DNA of 64,000 nt from Erythrobacter ramosus. Lineage in GTDB: Bacteria; Pseudomonadota; Alphaproteobacteria; Sphingomonadales; Sphingomonadaceae. Positions 34,591 through 42,675 of this stretch are shown here, piece by piece (positions within the stretch are counted from its first letter, which is position 1; every line of letters starts with the position of its first letter). The stretch covers positions 759,183-823,182 of the forward strand of contig NZ_WTYB01000001.1 in the NCBI RefSeq assembly GCF_009828055.1, written 5' to 3'. Under the pieces are notes generated by a model. It made no database searches. It worked only from the letters and a program-made list of their open reading frames with translations, and was not told the origin of the DNA. A program made the translations under genes and the position numbers.

Positions 34591-35319
34591 ATGTCCTCCC
34601 AACCGCCTGCCTCCACCCCCGCAGACGCGCCCCGCACGCTGACCGCGACCTTGCTGACCGCGTTGCTGGCGCTGGTCTTCGGCTTTCTGGGCGCGGCGGC
34701 GTGGTCTTATTCCGGGCTTGCGGACAACCGCACCCGCACCTTCCTGCTCACCAACCCTGACCTGCTGCCGCAGATGGCGCAGGCTTACGAGGAGCAGGAA
34801 GCGGCCAAGCGGCTGGCGCAGATGGGCGGCGAAGTGCGCGAGCCCTTCCCGGGCGTGGTGCTCGGCAATCCCAACGGCAAGACCGTGCTGGTCGAGTTCA
34901 CCGATTATAACTGCCCCTATTGCGAGGCCAGCCTCAAGGACGTGAACCGGCTGATTGCCGAAGACCCGAACCTGAAGGTCGTGATCCGCGAATGGCCGAT
35001 CTTCGAAGGCAGCGATGTCGCCTCGCGCATGGCGCTGGCGGCCGGATTGCAGGGCAAGTACCGCGCGTTCCACGATGCCATGTTCGCGACCGGCGATGTC
35101 ACGGCTGCGGCAAAGGCAGCCGGGCTCGACATAACGCGGGCCGAGCGTGATGCGGCGTCCGATGCCGTCTCGACCGAGATCGCCCGCAACCTCGATTTCG
35201 CCCGCTCGCTGGGCTTCACCGGCACGCCGGCATGGATCGCGGGCAAGACCCCGTTTGGCGGGGCGGTCGGCTACGAAAAGCTCAAGGCCGCGCTCGCCGC
35301 TTCGACCGAGGCGCGTTGA
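34591..35319 (+). CDS. DsbA-family thiol-disulfide oxidoreductase, membrane-anchored
   Basis: 242 residues. One N-terminal membrane helix (LTALLALVFGFLGAAAW) tethers a periplasmic thioredoxin-fold domain with the redox motif C108-P-Y-C111 (TDYNCPYCEAS), a helical insert and the cis-proline loop GFTGTPAWIAG. This matches DsbA/Com1-like proteins, which form or reshuffle disulfides in exported proteins. It lies between two peptidase genes and its stop overlaps the next start (TGATG), so they are co-translated. Confidence 0.93.
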   Translation: MSSQPPASTPADAPRTLTATLLTALLALVFGFLGAAAWSYSGLADNRTRTFLLTNPDLLPQMAQAYEEQEAAKRLAQMGGEVREPFPGVVLGNPNGKTVLVEFTDYNCPYCEASLKDVNRLIAEDPNLKVVIREWPIFEGSDVASRMALAAGLQGKYRAFHDAMFATGDVTAAAKAAGLDITRAERDAASDAVSTEIARNLDFARSLGFTGTPAWIAGKTPFGGAVGYEKLKAALAASTEAR

Positions 35320-36323
35320 TGCGCGCCATTGCGCTCGCCGCACTGATTCTGGCCGCCCCGCTGGCGTCGCAGCCGCAGGAGGCGCCGCCGGTGATCGACT
35401 ACGCGGCCGAACGGGCGGCGATTGGGCGCTATCAGGACGCCGACCAGCGCTTGCAGGATGTGGGCTGGCACCTCGCCCGCACGAATGCCGCGTTTTGCCC
35501 GCGTGTCGTGCCGAGCATCGGTCTGCAATTGCAGGATATGGCGAGCTACGGCGTGCCTGCTATCGCCCGCGCCGCGCTGGGGCTGGAACGCGACTTCGCG
35601 GTGCAGACCGCCGCGCGCGGATCGCCCGCCGCGCTGTCGGGGGCGTTCACCCGTAACCGTGAGGTCATCGCGCTCGAGCGGTTCGACCCCAACGCGTGGC
35701 CTGCCGGCGCGGCGATGGAATGGCAGCGGTTGGTGCGCGCGCATGAACACATCGAAGCGATGCTGACCGAACACGGCGGCATCGCGATTGCCTTTGCGGA
35801 TGGTGCGGAGGCGCCGGTCCAGCCGGTCGAGGTCTGCGCCACTCGGTTCGAACTGATGGGCGATGGCAAGCGGGCGGTCGCCGATGGCGCGCGGGTTGTG
35901 ATCGGGATCGGTTTTCCCGCCTTCAGCTATGCGGAAGAGCCGCTATTCGCCGCGCTGGTCGCGCATGAGCTGGCGCATAATGTGCTCGGCCATAATGCCT
36001 GGCTTGAGCGCAACGGACGCAAGGCCAAGCACGTGCGCCGGGTCGAGCGGGAAGCCGACCGGCTGGTGCCGTGGCTGCTGGCCAATGCGGGCTATGATCC
36101 GCAGGCCGCGGTCACCTTCATGACCCGCTGGGGTTCGACCCATGACGCGGGGCTCAGGATGCGGCGCCATCACGAAGGCTGGGACGAACGGGCCGAAGCC
36201 ATGGCCGCTGAAGTTCCACTGGTGCAGTCCCTGATGGCGGGTCAAGGCAAGGCCGACTGGGCCACCCATTTCCGCCGCGAGATCGACCCGGCAGGCGGGC
36301 TCATCTCCCGCCCGAAGCGGTAA
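35319..36323 (+). CDS. Exported HEXXH zinc metallopeptidase, M48-like
   Basis: 334 residues with a signal peptide (LAALILAAPLASQ). The zinc motif HELAH is at residues 216-220 (LVAHELAHNVLGHN) and a likely third ligand region is RREADRLVPWLLANAGY with two Glu/Asp. The N-terminal 200 residues are unfamiliar and contain two Cys (AAFCP and VEVCAT) that could form a disulfide made by the coupled DsbA-like protein. This is inference from position. Substrate unknown; a role in envelope protein quality control fits the cluster. Confidence 0.82.
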   Translation: MRAIALAALILAAPLASQPQEAPPVIDYAAERAAIGRYQDADQRLQDVGWHLARTNAAFCPRVVPSIGLQLQDMASYGVPAIARAALGLERDFAVQTAARGSPAALSGAFTRNREVIALERFDPNAWPAGAAMEWQRLVRAHEHIEAMLTEHGGIAIAFADGAEAPVQPVEVCATRFELMGDGKRAVADGARVVIGIGFPAFSYAEEPLFAALVAHELAHNVLGHNAWLERNGRKAKHVRRVEREADRLVPWLLANAGYDPQAAVTFMTRWGSTHDAGLRMRRHHEGWDERAEAMAAEVPLVQSLMAGQGKADWATHFRREIDPAGGLISRPKR

Positions 36324-36356
36324 TCCTTGCGCCGAGCCGTGGCGGCCCCGCGATGA

Positions 36357-36390
36357 TGCGACCGATTAGCCGTGTGGTTTGCGACGAAAT
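36357..36390. promoter_or_regulatory. Direct repeat TGCGAC(C/G)(G/A)A before the LytS/LytTR operon
   Basis: TGCGACCGA (36357-36365) and TGCGACGAA (36380-36388) are spaced 23 bases apart, about two helical turns, 20 to 50 bases before the kinase gene. LytTR regulators bind direct repeats of about 9 bp separated by 12-13 bp, which resembles this. The 13-mer TTTGCGACGAAAT (36378-36390) recurs at 41344. Binding by the encoded LytTR protein is inferred. Confidence 0.4.
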
Positions 36391-36409
36391 GAGTTAGGAC
36401 TGCCTGTCT

Positions 36410-37624
36410 ATGGCAGTGCTCCAGATCCAGGCGGCGCCGTTCTTCGCCAGCAAGAACCGGGCGTTCTGGAACCTCCAGTTGGCAGGCTGGGGCGCGGCTT
36501 TCCTGTTGCGCGCAGTCTCGGCCCTCGCGAACGAGCAGCCGCTCGATTTGCTGGCGCTGATCCTTGTTACCACCATCACCGGCTTTTCGATCAGCCTGAT
36601 CCTGTCGGTGATCTACCGCAAGTTGATCCACCAGACCCCGCTCGTGACCTGGGGGCTGACCGCCGTGGTGCTGTTCTTTGCGGTGGTGCTGCACGCTTCG
36701 ATCGATGCCTGGGTGCAGGGGGTCTATTACGCCGCCAGCCGCGAGACGACCTTTGCCCAGCGGTTGATCGGGCTGCTCTATCTGCCGCTGACCCTGCTCG
36801 GTGGGTGGAGCGCGCTCTATTACGCGATCAACTTCTTCCTGACGGTGGAACAGCAGGCCGACCGGCTGGAGCGGCTGGAAGCGCAGGCGACCGCGGCGCA
36901 GCTGGCCATGCTGCGTTATCAGCTGAACCCGCATTTCCTGTTCAACACGCTGAATTCGATCAGCACGCTGGTGCTGCTGAAGCAGACCGAGCCCGCCAAT
37001 GCGATGCTCACCCGCCTGTCAGGCTTCCTGCGCCACACGCTGATTGCCGAGCCCGGAAGTCAGGTGACGCTGGCGCAGGAGGTCGAGACCTTGCAGCTCT
37101 ATCTCGATATTGAGCGGATGCGGTTCGAAGAACGCCTGCGCACCCATTTCGAGATCGAGGATGCCGCGCTCGCTGCGCAACTGCCGGCGATGCTGCTGCA
37201 ACCCTTGGTCGAAAACGCGATCAAATATGCCGTTAGCCCGCAGGAGGAAGGTGCGCGCATCTCGCTCACCGCGCGGGTGATCGGCGATCGGCTGCGCCTC
37301 ACCGTCGAGGATACCGGGCCGGGTATCGAAGACATGCAGCGCTTCATGGCGGGCGATCCGTCCGGGACGCCTGTGCCGGGCCGTCCGGTTTCCACCGGGG
37401 TCGGCCTTGCCAATATCCGCAATCGGCTGGCCCAGGCCTATGGCGACACACACCTGTTTGAAACCCGTTCGGAAGCTGGGGGCGGCTTTACCGTGCTGAT
37501 CGAAATCCCTTTCACCCGGGCTGATGTCCCCGAACCCGTTCCGGCAGCCCCCTCTGCCGTGGCCGGGGGAGACAACATCATCCCCCTCAATCCCCCCCAA
37601 CGAACTATCGGAACCCCCGCATGA
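36410..37624 (+). CDS. LytS/YehU-type sensor histidine kinase
   Basis: 404 residues. Four or so N-terminal membrane helices are followed by a coiled segment and the His_kinase domain typical of the LytS group, with the phospho-acceptor His175 in YQLNPHFLFNTLNS. The ATPase motifs are LVENAIKYAV, DTGPGI and STGVGLANIRNRL. There is no large extracellular domain, so the signal is likely sensed in the membrane. The stop overlaps the start of the response regulator by four bases (ATGA), making a two-component pair. Confidence 0.93.
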   Translation: MAVLQIQAAPFFASKNRAFWNLQLAGWGAAFLLRAVSALANEQPLDLLALILVTTITGFSISLILSVIYRKLIHQTPLVTWGLTAVVLFFAVVLHASIDAWVQGVYYAASRETTFAQRLIGLLYLPLTLLGGWSALYYAINFFLTVEQQADRLERLEAQATAAQLAMLRYQLNPHFLFNTLNSISTLVLLKQTEPANAMLTRLSGFLRHTLIAEPGSQVTLAQEVETLQLYLDIERMRFEERLRTHFEIEDAALAAQLPAMLLQPLVENAIKYAVSPQEEGARISLTARVIGDRLRLTVEDTGPGIEDMQRFMAGDPSGTPVPGRPVSTGVGLANIRNRLAQAYGDTHLFETRSEAGGGFTVLIEIPFTRADVPEPVPAAPSAVAGGDNIIPLNPPQRTIGTPA

Positions 37625-38427
37625 CCATCAGAACCATCCTCGTCGATGACGAAAAGCTCGCGATCCAGGGCCTCCAGCTGCGCCTTGCGCCGTTCGAGGA
37701 TGTTGAGATCATCGACACCTGCGCCAACGGGCGCGAAGCGATCCGCAAGATCAAGACCGAGAAGCCCGATCTGGTCTTCCTCGACATCCAGATGCCTGGC
37801 TTTGACGGCTTTTCCGTCGTGAAGGGCGTGATGGAGATCGAACCCCCCCTGTTCGTCTTCGTCACCGCCTATGAAGAACACGCGATCCGCGCGTTCGAGG
37901 CCAACGCCGTCAACTACCTGATGAAGCCGGTCGACGAACAGAAGCTCGCCGACACCATCGAACGCGTGCGCCAGCGCCTGGCTGAGAAGAAGTCGGCTGA
38001 GGATGCCGGCAATCTGCTCGACGTGCTGGCGGAAATCGCGCCGGACCGCGCGGCGGACTTCGTCGAGACCACTGCCCCGGCGGCCGAAAGCGCCGACCGC
38101 TTCGAAAAGCTGATCAACGTCAAGGACCGCGGCCAGATCTTCCGCGTCGAAGTCGATACCATCGAGCATGTCGAGGCTGCGGGCGATTACATGATCATCT
38201 CGACCGGCGACAATTCGCTGGTGCTGCGCGAGACGATGAAGGATTTGGAGCGCCGCCTTGATCCGCGCAAATTCCAGCGCGTGCATCGTTCGACCATCGT
38301 CAACCTCGATCTGGTGCGGCAGGTAAAGCCCCACACCAACGGCGAATGCTTCCTGGTGCTGGAAAGCGGCGCGGAGGTGAAGGTGAGCCGCAGCTATCGC
38401 GATGTGGTGGCAAGGTTCGTCCACTAA
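37621..38427 (+). CDS. LytTR-family response regulator
   Basis: 268 residues. The receiver domain has DD at 9-10, the phosphorylation site Asp55 (LVFLDIQMPG) and Lys in YLMKPVDE. A linker of about 40 residues leads to a C-terminal LytTR DNA-binding domain (EHVEAAGDYMIIST ... RVHRSTIVNLDLV). Together with the kinase before it, it would control transcription by binding direct repeats. Candidate sites lie before its own operon and before the methyltransferase gene at 41211. Confidence 0.95.
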   Translation: MTIRTILVDDEKLAIQGLQLRLAPFEDVEIIDTCANGREAIRKIKTEKPDLVFLDIQMPGFDGFSVVKGVMEIEPPLFVFVTAYEEHAIRAFEANAVNYLMKPVDEQKLADTIERVRQRLAEKKSAEDAGNLLDVLAEIAPDRAADFVETTAPAAESADRFEKLINVKDRGQIFRVEVDTIEHVEAAGDYMIISTGDNSLVLRETMKDLERRLDPRKFQRVHRSTIVNLDLVRQVKPHTNGECFLVLESGAEVKVSRSYRDVVARFVH

Positions 38428-38433
38428 TCTCCA

Positions 38434-38515
38434 CCCCGCCCCGGGCTTGACCCGGGGCCCCGCTGCCTTCTCCCCTCGCCAGATAGCTGGGCCCCGGGTC
38501 AAGCCCGGGGCGGGG
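38434..38515. repeat. Inverted pair of CCCCGGGCTTGACCCGGGG repeats
   Basis: Arm 38434-38461 and arm 38489-38515 are inverted copies identical over 27 bases, around a 27-base spacer. Each arm contains the self-complementary core CCCCGGGCTTGACCCGGGG. A variant of the same core occurs at 59264-59282. The element sits six bases after the response-regulator stop and may also end transcription there. Confidence 0.75.
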
Positions 38516-38561
38516 GGTAAGGCTATCGACTTGGCGCGGGCCAAACGGTTAAAGGGAAGGC

Positions 38562-39437
38562 ATGACCACCTTCACCCTCCCCGGCTTCGACCTCGCCAAG
38601 TTCATCCGCGAAACGCTGGCGGAGGACTTGGGTGAAGGCCTCCCCGGCGGCGGGCGCGATGTGACCTCCGAAAATGTGATCCCGGCCGAGGCGCGCTTCA
38701 CCGGGGTGATGGACAGCCGCGATGCCATTGTCGTCGCAGGCCTGCCGCTGGCCGAGGCGTTCTTCCGGCAGCTTGATCCCGAATGCACCATCGAAGCCTT
38801 GGCGCATGATGGCGACAAGGTGCCCGCCGGCACCGATCTCATGCGGATCGAAGGCAAAGCCCGCGCGCTGCTGACGGCAGAGCGCAGCGCCTTGAACATC
38901 GTCCAGCACCTCTCCGGCATCGCCACGCTGACGCAGGCCTATGTAACCGCGATGCGCGGCCCGGGAGGCAACCCCGCCTGCACGCTGCTCGATACGCGCA
39001 AGACCATCCCCGGTCTGCGCTTCCTCGAAAAATACGCCACCCGCCAGGGCGGCGCGCAGAACCACCGGATGGGGCTGTGGGACGCGGCGATGATCAAGGA
39101 CAACCACGTCGCGGTCGCAGGCAGCGTCGGCGAAGCGGTGCGGCGCGCGCGGGACGCCGGGGTCGTCAAGATCATCTGCGAGGTGGACAATCTCGACCAG
39201 ATCGAACCCGCGTTGGCCGCAGGCGCGAGCCATCTGCTGCTCGACAATATGGACCCCGCCACCCTCGCGGAAGCTGTGGCGATGGTCGCAGGCCGGGTGC
39301 CGACTGAGGCGAGCGGCGGCGTGAACCTCGATACCATCGCGGCCAAGGCGGCGAGCGGGGTCGATTACATCTCGGTCGGGCGCCTCACGCAAAGCGCGCC
39401 AGCGGCTGATATCGGGCTGGATTTCAATCCGCTATGA
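38562..39437 (+). CDS. nadC: Nicotinate-nucleotide diphosphorylase (carboxylating)
   Basis: 291 residues. Recognisable quinolinate phosphoribosyltransferase segments are LTAERSALNIVQHLSGIATL, LLDTRKTIPGLRFLEKYA and GGAQNHRMGLWDAAMIKDNH, followed by HLLLDNMDPATLAEAV and SGGVNLDTI. The enzyme makes nicotinate mononucleotide from quinolinate and PRPP in NAD biosynthesis. The nadA/nadB genes are not nearby. The end overlaps the next gene by four bases. Confidence 0.96.
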   Translation: MTTFTLPGFDLAKFIRETLAEDLGEGLPGGGRDVTSENVIPAEARFTGVMDSRDAIVVAGLPLAEAFFRQLDPECTIEALAHDGDKVPAGTDLMRIEGKARALLTAERSALNIVQHLSGIATLTQAYVTAMRGPGGNPACTLLDTRKTIPGLRFLEKYATRQGGAQNHRMGLWDAAMIKDNHVAVAGSVGEAVRRARDAGVVKIICEVDNLDQIEPALAAGASHLLLDNMDPATLAEAVAMVAGRVPTEASGGVNLDTIAAKAASGVDYISVGRLTQSAPAADIGLDFNPL

Positions 39438-39880
39438 TTGCGCTCTCACGGCGCCGTCCGCGCAGCATCACGCTGTTCGCGGTCCTGTTTTTCGCTGCTG
39501 CGGTGGTGTCATGCATTGACGGGCTGTCGCGGATAGAATTCCAGTTGGCGACCTATCAAAGGGCCGTTCCCGAGATCGGCTGGTCGCGCGACCTGCTGAT
39601 CGTCTGGCACAGCGCGTGGCTCACGATCGCGCTGATCCCGATTGCGATGGTTTGGCTTTCGGCGGTGCGTTTCGCCCGCTGGATGGTGGCGATCATGGCG
39701 CTCGCGAAACTGGCGGGTCTGCTGATGTCCCTACCGATGCTGGCGATGGTCGCGCGGCTGCAACCGTTGTGGTTGGTGTCGCTCCTGCTCGCGCTGACGG
39801 CCATCGCGATGCTTTTCACCTCCGGCAGCAACCGCTGGTTTGCGGACAAGGGAGGGGTCGACCCTGCGGTGTTCGAATAG
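39434..39880 (+). CDS. Small four-helix membrane protein
   Basis: 148 residues with four predicted membrane helices (ITLFAVLFFAAAVVSCIDGL, LTIALIPIAMVWLSAV, MVAIMALAKLAGLLMSLPML and LVSLLLALTAIAMLF). The ATG overlaps the nadC stop. No family is recognised. Its end overlaps the RNase T2 gene frame, so the three genes nadC, this and the RNase are probably one transcript. Confidence 0.7.
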   Translation: MIALSRRRPRSITLFAVLFFAAAVVSCIDGLSRIEFQLATYQRAVPEIGWSRDLLIVWHSAWLTIALIPIAMVWLSAVRFARWMVAIMALAKLAGLLMSLPMLAMVARLQPLWLVSLLLALTAIAMLFTSGSNRWFADKGGVDPAVFE

Positions 39881-40568
39881 CCTCCTCGCCGCACTCGCGC
39901 TGGCTCTCCCCGCCGCCGCGAGTGCGCAGGCCTATCAGTGCCGTGCGCCGCAGGTCACCAGCGTCCCCAAAGTCACGCCCGATGGCCCGCGCCGCGTGAT
40001 GCCGATCACCGGCTACACCATGGCATTGAGCTGGAGCCCGGAGTTCTGCAAGCCCCGCGCCGATGATCGCAGCCATGCCGTGCAATGCGCGGGCACCAAC
40101 GGGCGCTTCGGTCTGGTGGTGCACGGGCTGTGGCCGGAAGGCGGACAAAGCTGGCCGCAATGGTGCGAGGCCAAAAACGCGCTCACCCCCGCTGAGGTGC
40201 GCGGCAATATGTGCCTGATGCCATCCGAACGCCTGATCGCGCGCCAATGGGCCAAGCACGGCGCCTGCATGGTCAAGCGTCCGGCCAATTACCTCAAGAT
40301 CATCCGCGTCCTGCGCTCGGGCCTGCGCCTGCCCGATTACGACCGCATTAGCCGCGAGGACGGGCTGACGGCAGGCCGCATCCGCGCTGCCTTTGCCGAT
40401 GCCAATCCCGGCTGGCGCGAAGAGGCGATCGGGGTGAAACTGAACGAGCGCGGTTGGCTTGAGGAAATCAGGCTGTGCTATTCCAAGACCTTCCGCCCCG
40501 CGCGCTGCACGCCGTCACGCTGGGGCGCCAAGGACGCCGCACCCGCCAAGATCTGGCGGGGGCTGTAG
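39840..40568 (+). CDS. RNase T2-family secreted ribonuclease
   Basis: Up to 242 residues. Both conserved active-site segments are present: CAS I with HGLWP (FGLVVHGLWPEGG) and CAS II with WAKHGAC. RNase T2 enzymes cut RNA via 2',3'-cyclic phosphates in the periplasm or outside the cell. The signal peptide is LLAALALALPAAASAQA. The start is unclear: TTG at 39840 is the first candidate, but a CTG at 39864 behind GGGAGGGG gives a better signal peptide. Either start overlaps the upstream gene. Cysteines AYQC, FC, QC, WC, MC and AC would form the usual disulfides. Confidence 0.85.
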   Translation: MRTREGSTLRCSNSLLAALALALPAAASAQAYQCRAPQVTSVPKVTPDGPRRVMPITGYTMALSWSPEFCKPRADDRSHAVQCAGTNGRFGLVVHGLWPEGGQSWPQWCEAKNALTPAEVRGNMCLMPSERLIARQWAKHGACMVKRPANYLKIIRVLRSGLRLPDYDRISREDGLTAGRIRAAFADANPGWREEAIGVKLNERGWLEEIRLCYSKTFRPARCTPSRWGAKDAAPAKIWRGL

Positions 40569-40578
40569 TCACCCGAGC

Positions 40579-41211
40579 CTATTCCGCGTCCTTCCAGCCC
40601 CAGGCGAGGCGGCAGGGGAGGATGTTGAGCAGCTCGAACCCACTATCGACCCGGTCGAAATGCTGGGCGGTGAGGTTATGCGCCGCCTTGCTGAACTGGT
40701 AGGTGAGGAATGCGCCGCCCGGACGGATCGCGCGCTCGGTGGCGGCAGCGATGCGCGGGCCGAGGCCTTCGGGCAAGGTGGAGAACGGCAGGCCCGATAG
40801 GATGTAATCCGCGTGCTCATGACCATGCGCACGGATGATCGCTTCCACATCTTCGGCCGAGCCATGCACCGCGATGAAGCGGCTGTCGGTGATGGTGCGG
40901 TTGAGATAGTCGATGAACAGCTTGTTGGTGTCGATCACCAGCAGCGTGCCATCGCGGCGCAACTGATCCAGCACCGGGCGGCAGAAGGTGCCGACGCCGG
41001 GGCCATATTCCACGAACAATTGGCAGCGCTCCCAATCGACGGGCGCAAGCATCTTCCGGATCGTGTAGCCTGAGGACGGGATGATCGAGCCGACCATCAC
41101 CGGGTGTTCGATAAAGCCTTGAAAGAACACCCCCCATGGCCCCAGAAAACTGCGAAACTTCTGCTTCCAGCGGGTCAGCCTGCGGGTCTGCGTAACTTCG
41201 TAACCGGCCAT
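40579..41211 (-). CDS. SAM-dependent methyltransferase, phospholipid N-methyltransferase-like
   Basis: 210 residues. The SAM-binding motif is FVEYGPGVGTFCRPVLDQL, followed by LLVIDTNKLFIDYL. The segment SGLPFSTLPEG matches rRNA dimethylase/PmtA-like enzymes, and the N-terminal GFIEHPVMVGSIIPSS is typical of the small phospholipid methyltransferase group. It may methylate phosphatidylethanolamine, but a ubiquinone- or other lipid-type substrate cannot be excluded. A 165-bp upstream region holds three copies of the TGCGACG motif. It is convergent with RNase T2, ten bases apart. Confidence 0.78.
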   Translation of the reverse strand: MAGYEVTQTRRLTRWKQKFRSFLGPWGVFFQGFIEHPVMVGSIIPSSGYTIRKMLAPVDWERCQLFVEYGPGVGTFCRPVLDQLRRDGTLLVIDTNKLFIDYLNRTITDSRFIAVHGSAEDVEAIIRAHGHEHADYILSGLPFSTLPEGLGPRIAAATERAIRPGGAFLTYQFSKAAHNLTAQHFDRVDSGFELLNILPCRLAWGWKDAE

Positions 41212-41271
41212 TATCGATCAGTATCCCTTGCCTCGCCCCCGGGCATGAGGACCATCCTGAACCCCACTGCC

Positions 41272-41356
41272 CGTCGCAAATTCGTCGCAAGTTTGCAAGG
41301 AATTGGCTTATGACCCGCTGATGGTCGGCCAACCCGTGGCGCGTTTGCGACGAAAT
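41272..41356. promoter_or_regulatory. Cluster of TTTGCGACGAA motifs before the methyltransferase gene
   Basis: CGTCGCAAA (41272-41280) and CGTCGCAA (41283-41290) form a direct repeat with an 11-base period, and TTTGCGACGAAAT (41344-41356) is an inverted further copy identical to 36378-36390. They fill the gap between tadA and the methyltransferase. A transcription factor, perhaps the LytTR regulator, may bind here. Confidence 0.4.
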
Positions 41357-41376
41357 TCGCACGCAAAACTGGCGCC

Positions 41377-41832
41377 TCAGCGCCGCTTTTTGAAAAACTC
41401 CCGGAGGATGTCCGCCGCCTCAGCCTCGCCGATGCCGCTATAGACTTCGGGGCGGTGCAAGCATTGCTCCTGTTCGAACACCCGCGCACCATGTTCGACC
41501 GCGCCGCCTTTGGGATCGCTTGCCGCGTAATAGAGCCGCTGGATACGCGCATGGGCAATCGCGCCGGCGCACATCGCGCAGGGTTCCAGCGTGACCCACA
41601 ACTCGCAGCCGGTCAGCCGTTCATCGCCCAGCGCCTGCGCGGCGCGGCGGATGGCGAGGATTTCGGCGTGGGCTGTGGGATCGTGGTCGGTTCGGGGGCT
41701 GTTATGCGCCTCGGCGATCACTTCACCGTCCTTCACGATCACCGCGCCGATCGGCACTTCGCCCATGTCCGCCGCAGCGCGGGCAAGCGCAAGGGCGCGA
41801 GGCATGAAGCTGCGGAACCCCGCATCGCTCAC
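41377..41832 (-). CDS. tadA: tRNA-specific adenosine deaminase
   Basis: 151 residues. The zinc and catalytic residues are H55-A-E57 (PTAHAEILA) and C85-A-M-C88 (TLEPCAMCAGA). TadA converts A34 to inosine in tRNA-Arg(ACG), so that CGN codons can be read. The family also includes other nucleoside deaminases, but length and motif order fit TadA. It follows the small lipoprotein gene by 24 bases on the same strand. Confidence 0.93.
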   Translation of the reverse strand: MSDAGFRSFMPRALALARAAADMGEVPIGAVIVKDGEVIAEAHNSPRTDHDPTAHAEILAIRRAAQALGDERLTGCELWVTLEPCAMCAGAIAHARIQRLYYAASDPKGGAVEHGARVFEQEQCLHRPEVYSGIGEAEAADILREFFKKRR

Positions 41833-41856
41833 GCCCCGCGCCCCTGCCGGATGGGG

Positions 41857-42099
41857 TTACTCGTCGCCGGTAGCCGGCGTGCCCTTGGCGTCGGGCATGG
41901 TGATCTTGACATCCGGAACCTCGACCGTCGTTTCCTTGGTGCCGACTTCGACATCGGCAGTTTCGACGTCATATTCCGGCAACTGGCCTTCCTTGACTTC
42001 GACCTCGGGCATTTCGCCTTCCTTGGTCTGGTCGACATCGCACGCGGCGAGCCCGATTGCCAAGGGGGTGAAGAGGCTTGCGATGAGGATACGTTTCAT
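41857..42099 (-). CDS. Small acidic lipoprotein
   Basis: 80 residues. The signal peptide ends in lipobox LAAC (Cys20), followed by a very acidic repetitive tail: MPEVEVKEGQLPEYDVETAD and VEVGTKETTVEVPDVKITMP. The valine/glutamate alternation suggests beta strands. AGGAGAAC precedes the ATG. Function unknown; a small surface or periplasmic lipoprotein. It lies directly upstream of tadA. Confidence 0.72.
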   Translation of the reverse strand: MKRILIASLFTPLAIGLAACDVDQTKEGEMPEVEVKEGQLPEYDVETADVEVGTKETTVEVPDVKITMPDAKGTPATGDE

Positions 42100-42353
42100 G
42101 CTGGTGTTCTCCTGTCAGCCTGAAACGGCGGGCGGTGCCCGGTTCAGGTCTGGCGCATCAGCACGCCGGACGGGCCGATCCGGCCATCACATGCGTTAGA
42201 CTTGTGCGAATAGGCGGCGGGAATGCGACGAGCTGTTTGTGACTGGCCCGACGCGCGCAACTTGCTTGACGATTCGCCCCTCGCCCGTTATGCGCGCCGC
42301 TTTCCTTAGATAGGCCCGTGCTTAGGCCCGATTTTTACGAGAAGAGACACATC

Positions 42354-42641
42354 ATGGCTCGCATCTGCGAACTGACCGGCAAGGGCCGCATGACTGGCAA
42401 CAATGTCAGCCACGCCAACAACAAGACCAAGCGCGTGTTTCTGCCCAACCTGCAGAACGTGACGCTGATGAGCGAAAAGCTCGACCGGAGCTTCAAGTTC
42501 CGCGTGTCGACCCACGGTCTGCGCTCGGTGGAGCACAATGGCGGGCTCGATAACTGGCTGCTCAAGACCAGCGACGAAAAGCTTTCGACCAGCGCGCTGA
42601 AGGTGAAGCGTGAGCTGGTGAAGGCTCAGGCCGCCGCCTAA
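42354..42641 (+). CDS. rpmB: 50S ribosomal protein L28
   Basis: 95 residues, starting [20 protein letters not shown], the standard L28 N-terminus, with [20 protein letters not shown] later. It is part of the large ribosomal subunit. No Cys pairs for zinc are present beyond Cys5. It is monocistronic, with a terminator hairpin 37 bases after the stop. About 250 bp upstream, including AATGCGACGAG at 42222, separate it from the divergent lipoprotein gene. Confidence 0.97.
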   Translation: MARICELTGKGRMTGNNVSHANNKTKRVFLPNLQNVTLMSEKLDRSFKFRVSTHGLRSVEHNGGLDNWLLKTSDEKLSTSALKVKRELVKAQAAA

Positions 42642-42675
42642 GACGGCGCTGTCCTTCGGGATAGCAGCTAATCGA

